Of a stretch of DNA of 33,614 nt, positions 29,974-33,614 are shown in pieces; position 1 is the stretch's first letter, and each line of letters begins with the position of its first letter. Made by a program: the position numbers and the translations under genes. Source of the stretch: CAYMSO01 sp964393185 (GTDB lineage Bacteria > Patescibacteriota > Dojkabacteria > J137); NCBI GenBank assembly GCA_964393185.1, contig CAYMSO010000014.1, positions 1 through 33,614 of the forward strand, in the 5' to 3' direction. The notes under the pieces were generated by a model. That model saw only the letters and a list, made by a program, of their open reading frames with translations. It was not told where the DNA came from and made no database searches.

Positions 29974-31140
29974 CTAAAACTCATCCGGATTAAGATTAAA
30001 GCCAATCACTGCTTCTTTAAAATTTTTTGCTAGAATGGATGGTGTCTGAAAAGTTTCTCCTTCTTGCGCAAAGCCAATCTCAAAGAAGTTATTTATTTTC
30101 TCGGCTAGTTTTTGATCAAAAATCACTTCCCTTACTTTTTGCTTATGCCGGTCTCCCCATCTAAACGTTTTTGCCTCTGCAAATATATCCGCAGAAGTAA
30201 CAGATTGATATACAGGTAATCCCGTAATCATAAAGTAAATGATTGCATTTATAGAAAACATTTCCGAAAATAAATCGGTTATATTTTCTCGTATTGCCTT
30301 TGGAGACATATATAAAGGCGTACCGGTAGGTGCGCCACGAGTATTTAATGGAGCGCAAATGCCAAAATCTATCAGAGTCAAAATAAAATTTTCGTTTATT
30401 AATAAATTATTTGGGTTCCAATCTCTACTTATGAGGTTTTTGCTTAATAAATATTCTAAAACCATACATTGCTGCTCTGTAATTGATGTGATTGCAGGAA
30501 AATTATGCCCGCTAAATGGAGCTTTTCTATCGTAAAGTAAACCTGTACCCGGTCTAACCCAGCTACTTAGTTTAGTTGCGTTGACCCAATCATAAAGCAT
30601 AAATCCGTACAATCCATGAGACTCCCGTCTATGTTTATCATCAAAATCAGCTCTAATACTATCGTCAAGATAACCTACAAAATAGTCAATTGGGTTTATA
30701 ATATTTGGGTGATCTAACATTGCTAAATAGTAGAATTCTTGCTCGAGCAAACATTTATAATATGGTCCTACTTCCACTATTTTCACTGCAACCTCTGAAT
30801 TTGTATTATTAAGAATACCTTTAAAAATTTCTGCCTGACCTCCCCTGTACATAAGTTGCATATTCATAATAGAAAGCTCTTTATCATCCCTAAATACATG
30901 TAGATTAAATTCTCTATAAATTTTAGATACACTAATTGTTTCAGACATCCCTAGCGAAACTGGATTAACTTGGTTTAGTTCGAAATGAGGATGATTTGAG
31001 TCAACTAGTATGCTTGGTGTAATTATGCTCGGAGTAAGTGTCATTGAACCTGTTAATTGTTCAGGAACGATGCCATCTGTGATTGAGTCTGTAAATAATC
31101 TATCTAAACTATCTGTAACACTACCAGGAATGTTCGACAT
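29974..31140 (-). CDS. Serine/threonine protein kinase-like protein
   Basis: A 388-residue protein. A serine/threonine-rich, probably disordered N-terminus (about 1-75) precedes a kinase domain. The Gly-rich loop is YRGGQAEIFKG, the ATP-contacting Lys is Lys120 in VAVKIVE, the catalytic loop is ISRDWNPNNLLI (His of HRD replaced by Ser), the metal motif is LIDFGIC, and the activation region has GTPLYMSPKAI. Most essential residues are kept, so activity is likely despite the HRD change. No membrane or sensor domain is seen. Its substrates are unknown. It is convergent with the small-gene cluster on the left. Confidence 0.8.
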   Translation of the reverse strand: MSNIPGSVTDSLDRLFTDSITDGIVPEQLTGSMTLTPSIITPSILVDSNHPHFELNQVNPVSLGMSETISVSKIYREFNLHVFRDDKELSIMNMQLMYRGGQAEIFKGILNNTNSEVAVKIVEVGPYYKCLLEQEFYYLAMLDHPNIINPIDYFVGYLDDSIRADFDDKHRRESHGLYGFMLYDWVNATKLSSWVRPGTGLLYDRKAPFSGHNFPAITSITEQQCMVLEYLLSKNLISRDWNPNNLLINENFILTLIDFGICAPLNTRGAPTGTPLYMSPKAIRENITDLFSEMFSINAIIYFMITGLPVYQSVTSADIFAEAKTFRWGDRHKQKVREVIFDQKLAEKINNFFEIGFAQEGETFQTPSILAKNFKEAVIGFNLNPDEF

Positions 31141-31216
31141 GACTTATAAAGGTTTAAAATATGCTAACATCTAATAGAATACCAAAAAATCCTTATGAAT
31201 ATAAAAGTATCAAATT

Positions 31217-31660
31217 TTGAAGACGGCAGATTGTGCAGCTGTAGTGCTTACTTCTTCTGACTCTGATTGGATAGCTTTTGTACATGTTGGTTTTAATAAT
31301 CTAATTACTGGGGTACTGAAGTATACTATGGACAGATTACTTACATTAGGTAACTACTGGAATGCAGTAGTTACTAGACATATCCATAAAGAATCTTATA
31401 TACATACCAACCCAGAAATATTTAATCTTGCCAAATTGCACGGTCTAGAAAAAATTGTAGAAAAAATAGGAAATAATTATCATCTAGATTTGACTAAGGG
31501 AATAGAGCTACAACTAGGAGAATATGTACGGAATATAGATTTTGATAAACAAGATAACTTCAAACTGGCACTAGAGGGCAAATCTTTCTCGCATAGGGCA
31601 TTTCAGTTGGGTAAAACTTCGCATAATGGCAGACTTATGGTTGCTGCCTGGAAAGATTAG
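31217..31660 (+). CDS. Laccase-domain (YfiH/PgeF-like) protein lacking its N-terminal part
   Basis: The 147-residue product opens directly with KTADCAAVVLTS, the middle motif of YfiH-family multicopper-like enzymes, followed by WIAFVHVGFNNLITGVL (HxGW-like) and an ending FSHRAFQ...GRLMVAAW. Full-length members have about 80 more residues before TADC, including a conserved zinc-binding His, and these are absent: the frame is closed by a TAA at 31202. Only a TTG at 31217 can start it. So it is either a minimal variant or a truncated pseudogene. YfiH proteins act on purine nucleosides or peptidoglycan precursors; the function here is uncertain. It overlaps the convergent DUF6438 gene by 4 bases. 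Confidence 0.5.
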   Translation: MKTADCAAVVLTSSDSDWIAFVHVGFNNLITGVLKYTMDRLLTLGNYWNAVVTRHIHKESYIHTNPEIFNLAKLHGLEKIVEKIGNNYHLDLTKGIELQLGEYVRNIDFDKQDNFKLALEGKSFSHRAFQLGKTSHNGRLMVAAWKD

Positions 31661-32196
31661 AGGTCAGAAAAATTTGTTTCTCTTATTTCTAAATCTTTTG
31701 CCTCAGCAAGATTAATTATTTGTTCTGCTAGACTGATCAACTTTTCGGGTACTGTATCTTCAAGCCCATACAAAAATATAGTTTTAGATTCAGTATCTAA
31801 CTTTAGAGTTATGCTTAACGATGGCAAATCTGTTACAAACTGATCAACGTATTCATCTTCGAGACTAAAAAAATCCACATTCTTAAATTCTTCGAGCATT
31901 TTCCTTACAGCATCTTTTTCTATTTTATATTTTCTAGTTTCGCCTTCGTACTTAACAAAAATTCTACCATCGAAAGTTACATTACCGTCTTGATCAATTG
32001 TCATAATATATGATGGGCAGAACCCAAAGCATGGACCCTTCTCTATTATAATTTCGGCAGTTTCGTATTCTTTATATAAGTCTGCATTTTGCGCATTATT
32101 GTTGTAATTATTCACTTTAATTAATACAAACATTGTGATCACAAACATAATTGCAACACAAGCACCAAGGACGTATATAAGCTGTTTCTTATTCAT
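31657..32196 (-). CDS. DUF6438 membrane-anchored protein
   Basis: A 179-residue protein. One N-terminal membrane helix (LIYVLGACVAIMFVITMFVLI) anchors an extracellular domain. The DUF6438 signature EKGPCFGFCPSYIMTIDQDGNVTF is at about 52-75 with the Cys pair in the CFGFC motif. The remaining beta-rich region (SLSITLKLDTESKTIFLYGLED) completes the domain. The family has no assigned function. It overlaps the laccase-domain gene by 4 bases at their convergent ends. Confidence 0.75.
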   Translation of the reverse strand: MNKKQLIYVLGACVAIMFVITMFVLIKVNNYNNNAQNADLYKEYETAEIIIEKGPCFGFCPSYIMTIDQDGNVTFDGRIFVKYEGETRKYKIEKDAVRKMLEEFKNVDFFSLEDEYVDQFVTDLPSLSITLKLDTESKTIFLYGLEDTVPEKLISLAEQIINLAEAKDLEIRETNFSDL

Positions 32197-32323
32197 TATT
32201 AAACGTTAATTATTAGTTAGTTATATCTAATTAAGTTTATATTGAAAATCGTCAAGTTTCAAATTCCAATTTTTAACCACAATGAACATCTTTTGATATG
32301 ATATAAAAAGACAGATTTTGGAA

Positions 32324-33262
32324 ATGTACTCAATATTAAAAAATCGTTCCGGAAAGCATCCGGCAAAATTCAAGCTTAAGGAGGAAAAAAAAGCTAAGAA
32401 ACGTAAGGATTTTACAGAAATACTAAAAGTGCTTTTTGTTCTTTTCAGCTTCATACTCCTTTATAGCATACTGATAGTGCCTAAGTCTCAGCCTGGAGAT
32501 TTGTTTTTTACAGTAAAGGCTTTTATAGAAGATATTAATATATCAAGGCAAAGTGATCCACTCAACAAAACTCAAACCTATTTTAATGTCCTTCAGGATA
32601 GGATTGAATCATTTAATAATGAAGCATCTAAAAATAATTGTATAGACATTTATCTAATAGAAGAGCAATTACTAAGTTATCTAAAAACTTCTTATCAGAA
32701 TTCTATTTATCTAGACAGCAAAGATAGAACAACCTACTTCGAAGATGTTATAAATGCAAGTAAAAACATTCCGGCACCCGAATGTAACTATAGACAAGAG
32801 ATATCCGAGATTTCTTTTGTATTTGAGCTAATGATTGCCGAAAGTGATTCAAGCAAACTGGACAAAGAAGTTTTGTACAAAATGTTGGCAGATTTTGAAG
32901 CTACGGTCGAAAAATATAAATATGATCCCACAAAATCCGCGTACAAAGATATTTATACTAAAATTGAACAAAACAACATTTACATAGAAGAAATCTTATC
33001 TAAAGATTTATATTTTGAAGCACTGATTAAACTAAAAAGTAACAGTATTTTAGCCAATTTACTCGACGCTAAACAAGCAAATGATTTTCAGTTTGCCACA
33101 AATCTAGTCTGCATTTTACAAACAGATGCACTTTGTACAACAGATATTTTGGAAAGCACGTGGAATAGCGTATATTCTCAAGCTGACAAGCTTAGCCAAA
33201 TAGATTTAGCAGAAAACATTTTTAGACAGTATTATTCTAATATAAGTGAACAATTAAAATGA
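32324..33262 (+). CDS. Single-pass membrane protein with a DUF5667-like extracytoplasmic domain
   Basis: A 312-residue protein from the ATG at 32324; a TTG two codons earlier is less likely. A basic cytoplasmic segment (about 1-35) precedes a membrane helix (VLFVLFSFILLYSILIV). The following segment PGDLFFTVKAFIEDINISRQSDPLNKTQTYFNVL resembles the DUF5667 repeat (PGD.LYPLK..E), known from membrane proteins often linked to sigma factors in other bacteria. The rest is helical. It is followed by another anchored gene with an ATGA overlap, so the two are translated together. A role in envelope sensing is only suggested by the family. Confidence 0.6.
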   Translation: MYSILKNRSGKHPAKFKLKEEKKAKKRKDFTEILKVLFVLFSFILLYSILIVPKSQPGDLFFTVKAFIEDINISRQSDPLNKTQTYFNVLQDRIESFNNEASKNNCIDIYLIEEQLLSYLKTSYQNSIYLDSKDRTTYFEDVINASKNIPAPECNYRQEISEISFVFELMIAESDSSKLDKEVLYKMLADFEATVEKYKYDPTKSAYKDIYTKIEQNNIYIEEILSKDLYFEALIKLKSNSILANLLDAKQANDFQFATNLVCILQTDALCTTDILESTWNSVYSQADKLSQIDLAENIFRQYYSNISEQLK

Positions 33263-33614
33263 GTAGAGGGCGACTTAATTTACAAAAAAACGATAGCATA
33301 GCAAGTTCTAAAATTACTTTAAAGAGTCAAATTGTAGAATTACGAGACATACAAATTCGAGATAAAAATAATTATTCGGAAAAAACTTCCATTATTAATA
33401 TAAATGACTCCACACAAAAATTTTTTAAACGTAAAACAAATAAGTCAAAGAGAATTAAACAGTTCTTCGCAATAGCATTCACAATAATTATTTTTTTACT
33501 AATATTTACTAGCTTAGTAATTTTGAAACATAGACAAATGTGCCAATATCAAAGCCTTGTAAATTCTGGAAGGTTGGTAACTACTATACAAGAGAATATG
33601 TGTAAAGATCCATT
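33259..33614 (+). CDS. Single-pass membrane protein, partial at the right edge
   Basis: Starts at ATG 33259, overlapping the previous stop (ATGA), and is open to the window end (118 codons visible). A basic, asparagine-rich cytoplasmic N-terminus (about 74 residues) precedes a membrane helix (FAIAFTIIIFLLIFTSLVIL) and the beginning of an outside part. The architecture matches the previous gene, so both probably act together at the membrane. The family cannot be judged from the fragment. Confidence 0.6.
   Translation, partial: MSRGRLNLQKNDSIASSKITLKSQIVELRDIQIRDKNNYSEKTSIININDSTQKFFKRKTNKSKRIKQFFAIAFTIIIFLLIFTSLVILKHRQMCQYQSLVNSGRLVTTIQENMCKDP

Noticed and set aside
1..33614. CRISPR arrays, insertion sequences with transposase, and alternative genetic code
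   Set aside because: No regularly spaced direct repeats and no transposase were seen, and TGA serves as a stop in several well-supported genes such as the recombinase and the adhesin.

Overview
The window is AT-rich, compact and bacterial. TGA is used as a stop throughout, so recoding lineages are unlikely. The gene content (PrgI/VirB4/VirB6-type conjugation module, YerC/TrpR-like protein, DUF5667-like membrane protein, many small orphan genes) recalls Patescibacteria (candidate phyla radiation) or a distant Firmicutes-like relative. That assignment is inference; no rRNA gene is present. Shine-Dalgarno motifs are almost absent, and several promoters sit so close to the ATG that the mRNA should be leaderless or nearly so.

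Region 1 (1-17148) is one end of an integrated conjugative element. A long minus-strand operon encodes, in transcription order from 15101 down to 1: an XRE-type regulator, two small proteins, a 1044-residue surface adhesin with repeated DUF11-like domains, a previously unlisted 32-residue membrane peptide, a VirB2-like pilin, a VirB6/TrbL-like channel protein, a PrgI protein carrying a VirB4 N-terminal domain, the VirB4 ATPase, a proline-rich Ig-like anchored protein, a two-domain wall hydrolase, a small protein, an HTH replication-type protein, an SSB-like protein and a TraG/VirD4-type coupling ATPase cut by the left edge. No relaxase is seen. The divergent plus-strand pair at 15380-17114 ends in a serine recombinase whose last 12 codons lie inside a tRNA-Glu(CTC) gene, which marks the probable attachment site and element boundary. 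The control region between the two arms holds matched palindromes, probably operators of the XRE protein.

Region 2 (17149-24372) is probably host chromosome: lexA with its own operator, an unknown gene, a NUDIX hydrolase, a MazG-like pyrophosphohydrolase and a HAD nucleotidase (a nucleotide-sanitation group), a YerC/TrpR-like regulator followed by an attenuator-shaped leader, an orphan 442-residue protein with a PIG-L deacetylase, a structured intergenic region, an inositol-phosphatase family protein and an anchored protein.

Region 3 (24373-25438) is the most striking part. An Erm-type 23S rRNA methyltransferase gene is preceded by a near-consensus promoter, a seven-codon leader ORF (MTVVINK) and three mutually exclusive RNA pairings. 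Together these form a complete translational attenuator of the kind known from inducible macrolide resistance, but with a minimal leader peptide and no Shine-Dalgarno sequence.

Region 4 (25487-33614) holds a DUF1761 membrane protein, a small gene broken by a one-base frameshift at a C run, an efp-epmA-methyltransferase operon, three small orphan genes (one without a usual start codon), a Ser/Thr kinase-like protein, an N-terminally short laccase-domain protein, a DUF6438 protein and two anchored proteins, the last cut by the window end.
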